Source: Clostridia bacterium (GTDB taxonomy: Bacteria > Bacillota > Clostridia > Christensenellales > UBA1242). From it: a stretch of DNA of 5,277 nucleotides. The position numbers and the translations under genes are program-made. Of the stretch, positions 4,997-5,277 are shown one piece after another. Numbering within the stretch: position 1 is the stretch's first letter; each line of letters begins with the position of its first letter. The stretch spans positions 1 through 5,277 of the forward strand of contig JALOBO010000115.1 in the NCBI GenBank assembly GCA_023228225.1. Reading direction: 5' to 3'. The notes below the pieces were generated by a model. It saw nothing but the letters and a program-made list of their open reading frames with translations. It was not told where the DNA came from and ran no database searches.

Positions 4997-5277
4997 TTAT
5001 GATACTACATTAACAGATACTGCAGTTTCGCTCGTTTCAACGCCATCTGCAGAACGATACGCCAACATTACAACATATGTATTCCCTGCTGCTATCGATG
5101 GGACAGGAACAGAAATAGAACCCGCACTACGTGCAACGCTCCCTCCCACACCGTACGCATGAGCCTTTGAGAGGTCTGCATCAGCCGTTGGATACACAAC
5201 AACACACGCAAACATCTTATCTGTCGCTGAATCCTTTGCATTTGCAAGGGTTGTTGGTGCAGAAATTGAAACACTTG
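4997..5277 (-). CDS. DUF6266 family protein, copy 1 (C-terminal part; N-terminus across the circle junction)
   Basis: The frame is open from the end of the window to the TAA at 4997-4999 and continues, through the 126-bp repeat, the frame that starts at 514. The part unique to this end (5136-4997) encodes the last 46 residues, a Ser/Val/Ala-rich stretch with AGNTYVVMLAYRSADG that resembles the closing strands of an Ig-like or fibronectin-like beta sandwich. An ATG at 5215 exists within the frame but is not a start in the circular model. The outermost 15 bases differ from the other copy of the overlap and encode SVSIS where the left copy encodes SITVT. If the window is instead linear, this is the C-terminus of a further paralogue. 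Confidence 0.8.
   Translation of the reverse strand, partial: SVSISAPTTLANAKDSATDKMFACVVVYPTADADLSKAHAYGVGGSVARSAGSISVPVPSIAAGNTYVVMLAYRSADGVETSETAVSVNVVS
5137..5262. repeat. Terminal direct repeat, right copy
   Basis: Identical to 1-126 in the same orientation and the same reading frame. The unmatched remainder to 5277 aligns to 127-141 with 9 of 15 identities. See the left copy for interpretation. Confidence 0.95.

Noticed and set aside
1..5277. tRNA, rRNA, CRISPR array or insertion sequence
   Set aside because: No cloverleaf, rRNA-like stretch, regular spaced repeats or transposase with terminal inverted repeats could be seen on either strand.

Overview
The window looks like one almost complete small circular replicon from a Bacteroidota host, about 5,136 bp per turn. 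Bases 1-126 recur identically at 5137-5262. Joining the ends through this repeat restores a single 217-codon reading frame that is otherwise cut at both edges of the window. The host guess rests on three things: promoters of the Bacteroidota form (TTTG, 19 nt, TAnnTTTG) on both strands of one short region, AT-rich leaders without Shine-Dalgarno sequences, and two DUF6266 proteins, a family I know from Bacteroidota.

Most coding is on the minus strand. In transcription order it holds: a 64-aa C-terminally membrane-anchored protein (1377-1183); a 189-aa catalytic-domain-only tyrosine recombinase (1208-639); a very basic small membrane protein (718-521); a first DUF6266 protein (514-1, continuing across the circle to 5136-4997); a possible terminator; a second DUF6266 protein (4891-4241); a convincing rho-independent terminator (4125-4092); and a rolling-circle replication initiator of the Rep_trans type (4035-3010). 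The first four genes are tightly packed, overlapping or 6 nt apart, and look like one operon.

On the plus strand a strong promoter (1499-1529) precedes two small genes 1 nt apart: a putative helix-turn-helix protein (1559-1825) and a 74-aa protein of unknown function (1827-2051). A second promoter of identical architecture points the other way from inside the first of these genes (1641-1611). The two promoters therefore face each other, as in a regulatory switch.

From about 2050 to 2960 there is little convincing coding and much structure: a 12-bp inverted repeat enclosing two iteron-like repeats, a GC-rich stem with a T tail, a G10-T-G10 tract bracketed by 8-bp inverted arms, a perfect 10-bp hairpin, and a 16-bp hairpin with one bulged T lying inside a doubtful 87-aa Cys-containing ORF. 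This is the best candidate for the replication origin(s), and possibly for a recombination or packaging site.

Taken together the element has a replication protein, a recombinase, small membrane proteins, putative regulators and a DUF6266 pair. I see no recognisable capsid, Zot-like ATPase, relaxase or resistance gene. It could be a small integrative plasmid, a phage satellite or an undescribed small phage. The sequence alone does not decide between these.
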